Below, in pieces: positions 42,448-50,598 of a stretch of DNA of 64,000 nt. Source of the DNA: Saprospiraceae bacterium. GTDB lineage: Bacteria > Bacteroidota > Bacteroidia > Chitinophagales > Saprospiraceae. A program made the translations under genes and the position numbers. Positions within the stretch are counted from its first letter, which is position 1, and the number at the start of each line of letters is the position of its first letter. The stretch lies in assembly GCA_958295895.1 (NCBI GenBank), contig CATQHI010000010.1, positions 1 to 64,000 of the forward strand. Direction: 5' to 3'. Under the pieces are notes generated by a model. The model saw nothing but the letters and a program-made list of their open reading frames with translations. It searched no databases and had not been told where the DNA came from.

Positions 42448-45312
42448 TTAAACGACCTCGGCCGCCGGTGCAAGGCTTGCACGCAACTGTTCCGACGCCT
42501 CTCCGGCTGCGAGCCGAACATTGCGGGAAGCATCCCCCGCCGCCGCATAGTGGGCAAGCAGGGGCAGGTACTGTGGATCGCCAAGCGTGGAAATCAGACG
42601 CAGTGCAGCGACCTTCAGCGCCGTATCCCGACCCCGGAGGGTACGGCGGAGGCTCTTAAATTCCTGACGGCGCAGTTTACCGGGATCGTCATCTACGCCG
42701 GGGAAGGACCGGATCTGCTTGCCGAGCTGCCGCTGCCTGCGGTCGAGCAGGGGAATGATGAGGCGCTTGAGGGAAAGTTCCAGCAGATTATCCAAGAATT
42801 CAATACCACTTACCTGAATCGCTACCTGATCACTCCGGAGGGCAAGGTGCACGGGGATGATATCGGCCGGCGGGTAGCGTAGCCCGAGTAGGCGAAAAAG
42901 TCGGTTGAAGGTACCGGACATACGCTGCCGCAGCAGAGCGGTATAGGATTCGCGGCAGGCAAGCTCCTCGTCGGACTGCGTCACGTGCAACGACGTATAC
43001 TGCACACTGAGCTGCTGTTGTTGGCTGTCGTACACCCGGGCCTCGGCCACAATGTTGCGGAATACCCACTTGGCGGGCACGCTGAGTCTGGGGAAGTCCC
43101 TCCGCAGGGCATTCAGGGCCCGCAGCACCTCCATGCGCAGGGGTAGATCGTGCGGGAAGTGCCGCTCGAGCAGGGAAAGAAGGAGCTCTACCGTCTGCTG
43201 CCGATCGATCTTTTCTAACACCGACGGCAGTCTGCGTACCTCCCCCAGAGAGAGCTCCCCCGAGCGGATGAGCCCCGGGATCGTAGTCAGCAGTCCGCCC
43301 TGGTACTGCACCAGCGCATTGATGACTAGCGGACGTAACCTGGGCTCCACGATCAGGTGTAGCAGGGGCACGATCAGCTCCTCGTGCAGGCTCTCACCGG
43401 CGGCTAGCACCGCATAGCGCAAAACGTCTTCTTCCTCCCGGAGCAAACAGCGCTGAATGAAGGCCCGACCCGTGGCCGTATTCGACCTGCCGGCGGCTTT
43501 GAGTAAGTGTAAATACCAGGCGCTACGCTCCTTGACGGGCAGCTCCGGCAGTTGCCGCATTCGTCCGCGCAACCGCTTTTCTACCTTCCACGCCCGGCGG
43601 GCAAACTCATTGTGGGCCGTCTCGGAGGCCAGGCTGACGAGTGCCGCGCCGGCCGTCTCCATGTTGTCGCTCTCTAGCAGTGGCTCCAGTACCTCGCGGC
43701 CCACCGCATCGGGGCGACTAAAGAGGTAATCGTAGGCCGCCGCGCGTACCTGTAGCTCCGGATCATCCAGCAGGGGGATTACCTCTTCCAGCAGCTCCGC
43801 CCCGGGCTGTAGGTACAGACTGCGCAGGGCCCGGGAGCGCACGCTTGCCGAGGGGTGGGTGAGCAGTCTACGCACGGGCTCGTGGAAGGTGTCATCGCCC
43901 AGATCGTCCGCGCGCTCCAGTACGTAGAGCAGCTGCTTTTCGTGGGTACTCATCTGTCCTTCCTCCAGCACGTGTAGGAAACTGGCCATCACTTTGCGGT
44001 GGTGACTCTTCAGCCGGTTGCGGTGCTCCTTTGGCTTGAGGTGGGAGAGCTGGGCGCGGAAGGCCTCGATGTACTCCTCCCGGATCAGTACCACACTGAC
44101 CAACCAGCCCACTACCAGCAGCAGCACGCACCAGCTGATCGCGGGGGCCGAAAGGCCCAAAACCTGGGTAAGCGCAATGAGAAGTATCCCACCGAGCCCT
44201 CCGGCTAGGCTGTCGATAAACACGTCGATGTAGGTTTTTACCTTCTTTTTCGTGTCCTCGTCCAACGGCAGAAACAGCATCTCTACACTAGCCCGACTAA
44301 GACTTTGCTTCAGGCTCCCATCGACAGACCGGCTCAGCGTAGCGGCGTTCAATCCCGGCACGAAGAGCATCACGATAGCCCCGATGCCCAGGCCGATCGG
44401 CAAGAACAACAGCGCGCCACTCACCCCCAGGCCCTGCACTACGCGGTGGGTCAGCACCAATTGGATCACCAACGCCACGATGTTGAAGGTTGAGTACCAG
44501 AACCCAAAAAATGCCGCTAGCCGGTCCTGGTCTCCGTAGCGTTCGGCCGCCAGTACACTGAATTGGTAGTCTACCAGCTTGGCCGCCGTCACGCTCAGCG
44601 CCACGATACCACATAGCAGCAGCAGGTGCTTGCTCTCCAGGATGAGCCGGTGCGGCGCCTCGTAGGCAGCACTCACCTTCTTTTTGCGCGCTACCACGCT
44701 TTGTTTGCGCGCCACGTACCGTCGCCAGATCACCGCCGTAAGCACCAGGCAGGGCACCAGCAGGGCCGCAGCCAGTAAAATCAGATTGCGCGTTCCGATC
44801 TCGCGTGCCAGTAGGGTGGTCAGGTAGCCCCCGGTGATCCCCCCCGCGATGGCGCCCGCGCCGATCAGTCCGAACAGGCGCTTGGCCTGCCGCACGTCAA
44901 ACACAAAGCTGGCCATCATCCAAAACTGCGAGGCCGCAAGTACCCCGAAGAGGGCCGTCCATAGGTAGAGCACCGCAGCCACCGTGGGCCGTGCCAGGGG
45001 TAGGCGAATGAAGCTCGCGCAACCCAGTAACACCAGAAGACAAACGACCAGCGATACAATACTGACCCTCAGTAAGCTGTACCGCCTGAGCGCAGCAGCG
45101 TATCCAGTGCTCACGATGGCCGCCAGCACGGCCGTGGCCAGGAACATATACGGCAGTCCTACCGCTCCGTACTCCGAGAGAAAAAGCGCGCTGGCCGTGG
45201 GCTTGATGATCAGCAGTGCACAAATGATCAGGAACACCAGGAATTGGAGCAGCACCACCGCCCCCCACTCCCCCGGGCGGGCACGAAACACTCTACTCAA
45301 AACCTGCTGCAT
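42448..45312 (-). CDS. ATP/ADP-translocase-like MFS protein with HEAT repeats
   Basis: A 954-aa protein in two halves. Residues 1-420 have about 12 transmembrane helices in the pattern of the Npt1/Npt2 nucleotide-transporter (ADP/ATP carrier) family, with MLFLPLDEDTKKKVKTYIDV as the best match, and a cytoplasmic RRYVARKQSVVARKKK loop. Residues 440-950 are helical HEAT-type repeats (VRSRALRSLYLQPGAELLEE; QVRAAAYDYLFSRPDAVG) facing the cytoplasm. Npt transporters are best known from obligate intracellular bacteria and plastids, but membrane/HEAT versions occur in free-living Bacteroidota. Substrate unknown; nucleotide exchange is not implied. Confidence 0.8.
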   Translation of the reverse strand: MQQVLSRVFRARPGEWGAVVLLQFLVFLIICALLIIKPTASALFLSEYGAVGLPYMFLATAVLAAIVSTGYAAALRRYSLLRVSIVSLVVCLLVLLGCASFIRLPLARPTVAAVLYLWTALFGVLAASQFWMMASFVFDVRQAKRLFGLIGAGAIAGGITGGYLTTLLAREIGTRNLILLAAALLVPCLVLTAVIWRRYVARKQSVVARKKKVSAAYEAPHRLILESKHLLLLCGIVALSVTAAKLVDYQFSVLAAERYGDQDRLAAFFGFWYSTFNIVALVIQLVLTHRVVQGLGVSGALLFLPIGLGIGAIVMLFVPGLNAATLSRSVDGSLKQSLSRASVEMLFLPLDEDTKKKVKTYIDVFIDSLAGGLGGILLIALTQVLGLSAPAISWCVLLLVVGWLVSVVLIREEYIEAFRAQLSHLKPKEHRNRLKSHHRKVMASFLHVLEEGQMSTHEKQLLYVLERADDLGDDTFHEPVRRLLTHPSASVRSRALRSLYLQPGAELLEEVIPLLDDPELQVRAAAYDYLFSRPDAVGREVLEPLLESDNMETAGAALVSLASETAHNEFARRAWKVEKRLRGRMRQLPELPVKERSAWYLHLLKAAGRSNTATGRAFIQRCLLREEEDVLRYAVLAAGESLHEELIVPLLHLIVEPRLRPLVINALVQYQGGLLTTIPGLIRSGELSLGEVRRLPSVLEKIDRQQTVELLLSLLERHFPHDLPLRMEVLRALNALRRDFPRLSVPAKWVFRNIVAEARVYDSQQQQLSVQYTSLHVTQSDEELACRESYTALLRQRMSGTFNRLFRLLGLRYPPADIIPVHLALRSDQVAIQVSGIEFLDNLLELSLKRLIIPLLDRRQRQLGKQIRSFPGVDDDPGKLRRQEFKSLRRTLRGRDTALKVAALRLISTLGDPQYLPLLAHYAAAGDASRNVRLAAGEASEQLRASLAPAAEVV
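42463..42474 (+). repeat. Dispersed motif CGCNGGTGCAAG, copy 4
   Basis: CGCCGGTGCAAG, encoding LAPAA on the minus strand in the extreme C-terminal tail of the 954-aa protein. Confidence 0.6.
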
Positions 45313-45358
45313 ACCGATGTGTTACCTTCCTATTACTCTAACGACAATCCCCGTACAA

Positions 45359-45949
45359 ATGTCTACATCTCCAAAATTTGGTGAGGCACTCGCCGAAATT
45401 ACCAATACTTCGCGCCTGGAAACCATCATTCTCGGCGGCGGCTGCTTCTGGTGCGTCGAGGCCGTCTTCCTGGACATACAAGGTGTCGAGCGTGTTATTA
45501 ATGGCTACGCCGGAGGCACTGCCGCCACGGCCAATTACGAAGCCGTATGCAGCAAGCGCACCGATCACGTGGAGGTTATCCTGGTCGAGTTCGACCCGCA
45601 GGTGATCAACCGCGCCGAGATCCTCGAAATCTTCTTTGCCGCCCACGACCCCACCACCCCCAATCGCCAGGGCAACGACGCGGGCCCCCAGTACCGCAGC
45701 GCCATCTTCTATACGGATGATGCCCAAAAGCAGGCCGCCGAAGAGGCCATTAAGCAGGCCACGGAGCTTTACGGCAAGCCGGCCGTCACCGAGCTCATCC
45801 CCTTCCAAACCTTCTACCCCGCCGAAGACTACCACCAGAACTACTACAACAAGGTAGGCGACCGCAACAGCTACTGTAGCTTTGTGATCACGCCCAAGGT
45901 GAGCAAGATTCGTAAGAAGTACGCCCACCGCCTCAAGTCCCGTGCATGA
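45359..45949 (+). CDS. msrA: Peptide methionine sulfoxide reductase A
   Basis: Thiol-dependent reductase of methionine-S-sulfoxide in proteins, 196 aa. The catalytic Cys lies in GGGCFWCVEAVF, followed by GYAGGTAATANYEAVCS. The C-terminal QNYYNKVGDRNSYCSFVITP carries a possible resolving Cys. The frame opens far upstream inside the divergent gene; the start at 45359 (MSTSPKFGEALAE) gives the usual length. Overlaps the next gene by four bases (ATGA). No msrB seen. Confidence 0.95.
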   Translation: MSTSPKFGEALAEITNTSRLETIILGGGCFWCVEAVFLDIQGVERVINGYAGGTAATANYEAVCSKRTDHVEVILVEFDPQVINRAEILEIFFAAHDPTTPNRQGNDAGPQYRSAIFYTDDAQKQAAEEAIKQATELYGKPAVTELIPFQTFYPAEDYHQNYYNKVGDRNSYCSFVITPKVSKIRKKYAHRLKSRA

Positions 45950-46608
45950 ACACCCGCCTACCGCGTCTTGTACTGCTGTTTTTTACCTGCCCCATCTTCC
46001 TCGGGGCCCAATCTTTATCCACCGCCATGGACACCACCTCCTACAGTCTCGGCATTGTACTGAGCCAGAACCTGAAAAGTCAGGGATTTGACAGCATCGA
46101 CGCCAGCAGCCTGGCCAAAGGGTTTGAAGAAGGCTTCGCCGGCACGGCCAACATCACCCCCGAGCAGGCCAATCAGTACATCCAGCAGTACCTACAAAAA
46201 GCAGCCGCGGCCGCCGGTGCAAGCGCCCGGAAGGAGGGCGAGGATTTCTTAGCGCAAAATGCCAAACGCCCCGAAGTCCAGGTCACCGACTCGGGCCTCC
46301 AGTACGAAGTGCTTCAGGAGGGTAGCGGAGCTAGTCCCTCGGCTACCGAGACGGTCCGGGTACACTACCACGGTACACTCACCGACGGTACGGTATTTGA
46401 CAGCTCGGTAGACCGCGGCGAGACCATTGAATTTCCCCTGAACCGGGTCATCTCCGGTTGGACGGAGGGCCTGCAGTTGATGAAGGAGGGCGCCAAGTAC
46501 CGCTTTTACATTCCCTACGACCTGGCCTACGGCCCGCAGGGATCACCCCCAACCATCCCCCCCTACGCGGCGCTCATTTTCGACGTAGAGCTGTTTGAGG
46601 TTAAATGA
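45946..46608 (+). CDS. FKBP-type peptidyl-prolyl cis-trans isomerase, exported
   Basis: A 220-aa FkpA/Mip-like foldase. A signal peptide (about 1-22, LVLLFFTCPIFLGAQS) is followed by an N-terminal dimerisation helix region (SYSLGIVLSQNLKSQGFDSI), an Ala-rich linker, and the C-terminal FKBP domain with VRVHYHGTLTDGTVFDSSVD, FPLNRVISGWTEGLQLMKEG and IPYDLAYG. Acts on periplasmic proteins. Translationally coupled to msrA, suggesting a shared envelope protein-repair theme. The linker carries one copy of the dispersed motif. Confidence 0.92.
   Translation: MNTRLPRLVLLFFTCPIFLGAQSLSTAMDTTSYSLGIVLSQNLKSQGFDSIDASSLAKGFEEGFAGTANITPEQANQYIQQYLQKAAAAAGASARKEGEDFLAQNAKRPEVQVTDSGLQYEVLQEGSGASPSATETVRVHYHGTLTDGTVFDSSVDRGETIEFPLNRVISGWTEGLQLMKEGAKYRFYIPYDLAYGPQGSPPTIPPYAALIFDVELFEVK
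46212..46223 (+). repeat. Dispersed motif CGCNGGTGCAAG, copy 5
   Basis: CGCCGGTGCAAG within GCGGCCGCCGGTGCAAGC, encoding AAGAS in the linker between the dimerisation and FKBP domains. Confidence 0.6.
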
Positions 46609-46798
46609 TCGAGGCCACCGGCTCGGCAGTTTCTACCGTGGGAGCGATATGAAATAGCTGCTGAAGTAGGTGGATCGCCTCATCGGCAGCACCCATGGTG
46701 TAGGCGGCTCCCGTCAGGGTAGCGGCGGTGATCAGAAAGGTAATCACGCGGGCCTGACGGCGGCGCTTGCGGTCATTCTTGAGGGTAATGGAGCTCAT
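46601..46798 (-). CDS. Small single-helix membrane protein
   Basis: A 65-aa protein starting MSSITLKNDRKRRRQARV. A basic N-terminus is followed by one transmembrane helix (FLITAATLTGAAYTMGAA) and a short acidic tail, the positive-inside pattern of a membrane anchor. The longer frame (to 46879) crosses unlikely coding sequence. It converges on and overlaps the FKBP gene by eight bases. Unknown function; a real gene but not strongly supported. Confidence 0.5.
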   Translation of the reverse strand: MSSITLKNDRKRRRQARVITFLITAATLTGAAYTMGAADEAIHLLQQLFHIAPTVETAEPVASII

Positions 46799-46961
46799 CG
46801 TTTGGATCAGTTTTGTCGTTATACCAAGGCAACGTTCAATATAGGAAGCCTCATGTGCCCGGGAAAAGACGTAACACAATTTTAAGGGCCGGTGTGCCAG
46901 CCGTTTACGGAGCGGTAGCCAACCACGCGGAAACGGTCAGTTCTAATTCATCCCGCCTTTT

Positions 46962-47627
46962 ATGTCCCTGGAATCTACCTACACCACCCTGTCCCGCGAG
47001 GTTGCCGCCGCCGATGCCCGACTCATCGCGGTGAGCAAAACGCACCCCGTGGCTCTGATACAGCAGCTCTACGACCTGGGGCACCGCGACTTCGGAGAAA
47101 ACCGCGCCGAGGAATTAGCGGAAAAAGCCCCACAGTTACCCGATGACATCCGCTGGCACTTCATCGGGCACCTGCAGCGCAATAAAGTCAAACTGATCAC
47201 GCCCCTGGTGCACCTGGTCCACTCCGGTGATAGCCTGCGCCTCCTGCGCGAGCTTGATCGCAAAGCCGACGATCGCCGCATCGATGTGTTGCTCCAGTTC
47301 CACATTGCCCAGGAGGAAAGTAAGTACGGCCTGAGCCGGGGCACCGCCCGAGAGCTCCTGGAGGAGGTAGGAGTCGACCCCCTACACCATGTGCGGATAA
47401 CGGGCGTCATGGGTATGGCCACCAATACCGATGACGGGGCACAGGTAGAGTCGGAGTTTCGTGAGCTCCACGAAATCTTTCGTGAACTGAAGGAGCGGTA
47501 CTTTGCTGACGATCCGGCCTTCACCGAAATCAGTATGGGAATGAGTGGCGATTACGCCATTGCCCTACGGCAGGGCAGCACGCTGGTTCGGATTGGCTCA
47601 TTGCTCTTCGGAGCGCGCAACGGCTAA
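46962..47627 (+). CDS. YggS/PROSC-family PLP-binding protein
   Basis: A 221-aa pyridoxal-phosphate homeostasis protein, alanine-racemase N-terminal fold without racemase activity. The PLP Lys lies in LIAVSKTHPV, then GHRDFGENRAEELAEKA and WHFIGHLQRNK. The C-terminal SMGMSGDYAIALRQGSTLVR is typical and includes the phosphate-binding loop. It buffers PLP and affects amino-acid pools. Stands as a single gene. Confidence 0.94.
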   Translation: MSLESTYTTLSREVAAADARLIAVSKTHPVALIQQLYDLGHRDFGENRAEELAEKAPQLPDDIRWHFIGHLQRNKVKLITPLVHLVHSGDSLRLLRELDRKADDRRIDVLLQFHIAQEESKYGLSRGTARELLEEVGVDPLHHVRITGVMGMATNTDDGAQVESEFRELHEIFRELKERYFADDPAFTEISMGMSGDYAIALRQGSTLVRIGSLLFGARNG

Positions 47628-47629
47628 CC

Positions 47630-48523
47630 CTACCCCACCCTAGTAGGAGGCGTATAGAGTAGCGGAAAAAATTGCCCTTCCATCTTCTCACCCTCCGCAA
47701 TCGCCGGCACGCCCTCCAGTAGCTGCTCGTTGACGTTCGACCGGGTACCGTCGGCGAACACGTTAAGCACGAAGGCCCGGCGCGAGCGATCCGATCGGTT
47801 GGCGTAGGAGCCGTGCACGAGCAGCGGATGGTGGAAGGTGCCGTAGCCCGCCTTCATCTCGATGGCTACCTTATTGTCAAAGAACCGTTGTTGCACTGGA
47901 TCGAGGTGGGCGTACAGCCCCTCCATGTCTCCGGCCAGTGCCGTCTTGTTGAGCAGATTCCAGCGGTGGGAACCCGGGATGTACTGCAGGCAGCCATTGG
48001 CCTCGGTGGCATCGTCGAGTCCGGTCCAGCAGGTGAGGTGCTGGATGGGGCCGGTGCGGGTCCAGTAGCTGTAGTCCTGGTGCCAGGCCACAACGCCACC
48101 GTGGTGGGCCGGCTTACAGAACAGCTGGTCGTGCCAGAAGCGCACCGCCTTGTTTCCCAGCAGCTGGGAGGCAGCCACTACGAAGCGTGGATTCCAGAGT
48201 ACGTCGTGAAATCCCGGCGTGAGCCGCCAGTGGCCCAGGCTATGGAAGAGCACGGCATCGGGGTCACCGCTTTCGTTGGTGTGAAACTCATAGAAGAGCT
48301 GGTTGCCCGGATGCTCCGGATCGGCGATCGTGGCCAGCTCATCGCGGAGTTGCTGCACCTGTTCCTCCTCCAGCAATTTGATATTACTCAGGTACCCGTT
48401 CTCTCTAAAAAACTCAACCTGATCGTCCGCTAGCCGGTAGCGCTCCCAGGCCTCTTCCGCACTCAGGCGGGGAAACATCCGGCTCACCGGTTGGGCATCG
48501 AGGGACAAATCGGGGTAGGACAT
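47630..48523 (-). CDS. Phytanoyl-CoA dioxygenase (PhyH) family protein
   Basis: A 297-aa Fe(II)/2-oxoglutarate dioxygenase. The facial triad is visible: His and Asp in VAWHQDYSYW and the distal His in HPLLVHGSYANRS, with the 2-oxoglutarate-binding Arg in RSRRAFVLNVF. Length and PGSHRWNL fit PhyH. Members hydroxylate fatty acyl-CoA or small metabolites such as ectoine; substrate unknown. Confidence 0.88.
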   Translation of the reverse strand: MSYPDLSLDAQPVSRMFPRLSAEEAWERYRLADDQVEFFRENGYLSNIKLLEEEQVQQLRDELATIADPEHPGNQLFYEFHTNESGDPDAVLFHSLGHWRLTPGFHDVLWNPRFVVAASQLLGNKAVRFWHDQLFCKPAHHGGVVAWHQDYSYWTRTGPIQHLTCWTGLDDATEANGCLQYIPGSHRWNLLNKTALAGDMEGLYAHLDPVQQRFFDNKVAIEMKAGYGTFHHPLLVHGSYANRSDRSRRAFVLNVFADGTRSNVNEQLLEGVPAIAEGEKMEGQFFPLLYTPPTRVG

Positions 48524-48579
48524 AGCGTACGAGGTGTGGTCTGGTGAATATACTGACCACGGCTACAAGCCACGAGCCT

Positions 48580-49416
48580 TTACCACCGCCAGGCCAGTAC
48601 GCGCATCCGTTTATTGCCCTGCGCTAGCTCCAGCACCCGCACTTCTGCTACTCCCAACGCAGCGAGGTGCTGACGGGCCGCACGCAGATACCCCCGCTTA
48701 GACACCAGACAGGTAAACCACCCCACCTGCGTCCGGTAGTCGCTGCTCTCGGCGATCATGGTCCTTAGAAACCGCGCCTCCCCCCCGGGCGTACTCAATT
48801 CCGCATCGTGGCCGGCGAAGGTGAGGCCCCGGTCCCGCTTGCCGAGTTTGGTCCACTTGGTCCGGCCAGCCTTCAGCGCAGTGGGCCGGTCCGGGTAGAA
48901 GGGTGGATTACACATCGTCAGGTCGAAGCGCTCACCGGCCAGTAGTACCCCGACAAAGATGTGGCTAGCCTCAGCTTGCTGGCGTACTTCAATCCCCCTA
49001 AGCCCCGGGTTGAACTCCACGATCGCCCGGGCTACCTGGATACTGCGGGCATTAACGTCGGTACCTACGAACCGCCAACCGTACTCCCGCGCCCCCAGGA
49101 TGGGATAGATCAAGCTTGCCCCGGTACCAATATCTAGTACCCACTCTGCCTGCGGGGCCAGATCGGCCAGCAAATGAATGTAGTCCAGCCGGCCCGGTAC
49201 GGCCGGGGTGAGGTACCCCCGGGGCAAGTCCCAGTGCTGGAGGTCATAGTCGTGCTTCAACAGGGTGCGATTGAGCAGGTACACGGCGCGGGCCTTGGTA
49301 AAGTCGAGCGTCGAGTGCCCATCGGGGGCGTTACGCAGGTAGTCAGCCATCTCCGGCTCTAGGTCCAGCAGCGCGGCAAAATCATGCTTGCCCCGGTACC
49401 GGTTCTTAGCGTGCAT
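48580..49416 (-). CDS. rlmF: 23S rRNA (adenine-1618-N6)-methyltransferase
   Basis: A 278-aa SAM-dependent methyltransferase. MHAKNRYRGKHDFAALLDLE is the RlmF start, VLDIGTGASLIYPILGAREY is the SAM-binding region, and FDLTMCNPPFY contains the NPPF catalytic motif of N6-adenine methylases. Acts on 23S rRNA A1618 (E. coli numbering). An exact -7 element ends five bases before the ATG, predicting a leaderless mRNA. Confidence 0.92.
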   Translation of the reverse strand: MHAKNRYRGKHDFAALLDLEPEMADYLRNAPDGHSTLDFTKARAVYLLNRTLLKHDYDLQHWDLPRGYLTPAVPGRLDYIHLLADLAPQAEWVLDIGTGASLIYPILGAREYGWRFVGTDVNARSIQVARAIVEFNPGLRGIEVRQQAEASHIFVGVLLAGERFDLTMCNPPFYPDRPTALKAGRTKWTKLGKRDRGLTFAGHDAELSTPGGEARFLRTMIAESSDYRTQVGWFTCLVSKRGYLRAARQHLAALGVAEVRVLELAQGNKRMRVLAWRW

Positions 49417-49420
49417 GGGG

Positions 49421-49428
49421 CAAAATTA
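49421..49428 (-). promoter_or_regulatory. -7 element for rlmF
   Basis: Minus strand reads TAATTTTG, exact TAnnTTTG, five bases before the start codon. Confidence 0.6.
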
Positions 49429-49491
49429 CCGCTTGGTAGGCGCACTACGGAATAGTAAGCGGGTTATGCCCCAGCACCCTAGACCACACGA

Positions 49492-50565
49492 ATGAAGATT
49501 TACCACTGCGGCAACTGTAACTACCCCGTCTACTTTGAAAACGTAGTCTGTAGCAACTGCGGCTTCTGGCTGGGCTACGATAGCCAGCAAGACCAGATGG
49601 TTGCCCTGTCTCCCGGCCGGTCCAGCTGGCAGCCCTACGGCGATACCACCACCCTCACCTTCATCTACTGCGGCAACCACACCCACCAGGCCTGTAACTG
49701 GCTGATTCCTCAGGACGATGCCACCGGTCTTTGCGTCGCCTGCGACTTGAACCGCACCGTACCGAACCTAAGCGATGCGGTCCAGCTTAGGGAATGGCAG
49801 GAACTGGAAGCGGCCAAGCACCGGCTTGTCTATGCCCTACTCCGTCTCGGCCTACCCGTACAGGATAAAATGACCTACCCCGAGCACGGACTGGCCTTTG
49901 ACTTTCTGGCCGATCAGCCCGGGGCAGACCGCGTGATGACCGGTCACGATGAAGGTCTCATCACCCTCAACGTCGAAGAGGCCGACTCCGCCCAGCGAGA
50001 AGCGAACCGCCTGCAGCTCCACGAAAAATACCGCACCCTCGTTGGGCACTTCCGCCACGAGGTGGGCCACTACTACTGGGATGAACTCGTCGCCAGCCAC
50101 CCCACCCTGCTGGCCGACTTCCGCCAGCTGTTCGGCGACGAGCGCGCCGACTACGGGCAGGCCCTGCAAAAGCACTACAAGGAAGGGGCACCGGCCGACT
50201 GGGAGTCCCGTTTCATCAGCACCTACGCCACCTCCCACCCCTGGGAGGACTGGGCCGAAACCTGGGCCCACTACCTGCACCTGCTCGACCTGCTCGAATC
50301 CGCCTACGCCTTCGGCCTACAGGTCGACCCGCCGGGCATGCCCGAGCTCACGATGCAGGCCCGTGCCGACTTCGATCCCTACGCCGATCGCAATATGGAT
50401 CGTATCCTTAGCACCGCCGTACCCATCACCTTCGCCGTCAACAGTATCAACCGCGGTATGGGCCGGCCGGACCTGTACCCTTTCGTACTCAACGGTCCGG
50501 TGCGGGAGAAGCTAAGCTTCATCAATCGCGTCGTATCGTCCGCACCCGCACTCCTCGCCAGCTAG
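49492..50565 (+). CDS. Zinc-ribbon putative metallopeptidase (DUF2248 type)
   Basis: A 357-aa cytoplasmic protein. The N-terminal zinc ribbon has YHCGNCNYPVYFENVVCSNC (two CxxC pairs), with further Cys in CNWLIPQDDATGLCVACD. The peptidase-like core has FRHEVGHYYWDELV, an HExxH-type site (HEVGH), and a downstream DWAETWAHYLHLLD with a possible third ligand. This matches the zinc-binding metallopeptidase family once called DUF2248. Function and target unknown; activity not demonstrated to my knowledge. Confidence 0.82.
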   Translation: MKIYHCGNCNYPVYFENVVCSNCGFWLGYDSQQDQMVALSPGRSSWQPYGDTTTLTFIYCGNHTHQACNWLIPQDDATGLCVACDLNRTVPNLSDAVQLREWQELEAAKHRLVYALLRLGLPVQDKMTYPEHGLAFDFLADQPGADRVMTGHDEGLITLNVEEADSAQREANRLQLHEKYRTLVGHFRHEVGHYYWDELVASHPTLLADFRQLFGDERADYGQALQKHYKEGAPADWESRFISTYATSHPWEDWAETWAHYLHLLDLLESAYAFGLQVDPPGMPELTMQARADFDPYADRNMDRILSTAVPITFAVNSINRGMGRPDLYPFVLNGPVREKLSFINRVVSSAPALLAS

Positions 50566-50598
50566 CCGATCCCGGCGCACGGTACTACATTGGCGGCG

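Noticed and set aside
42468-42882. Plus-strand frames within the 3' part of the HEAT-repeat gene.
   Set aside because: No motif, and antisense to a clear HEAT-repeat coding sequence.
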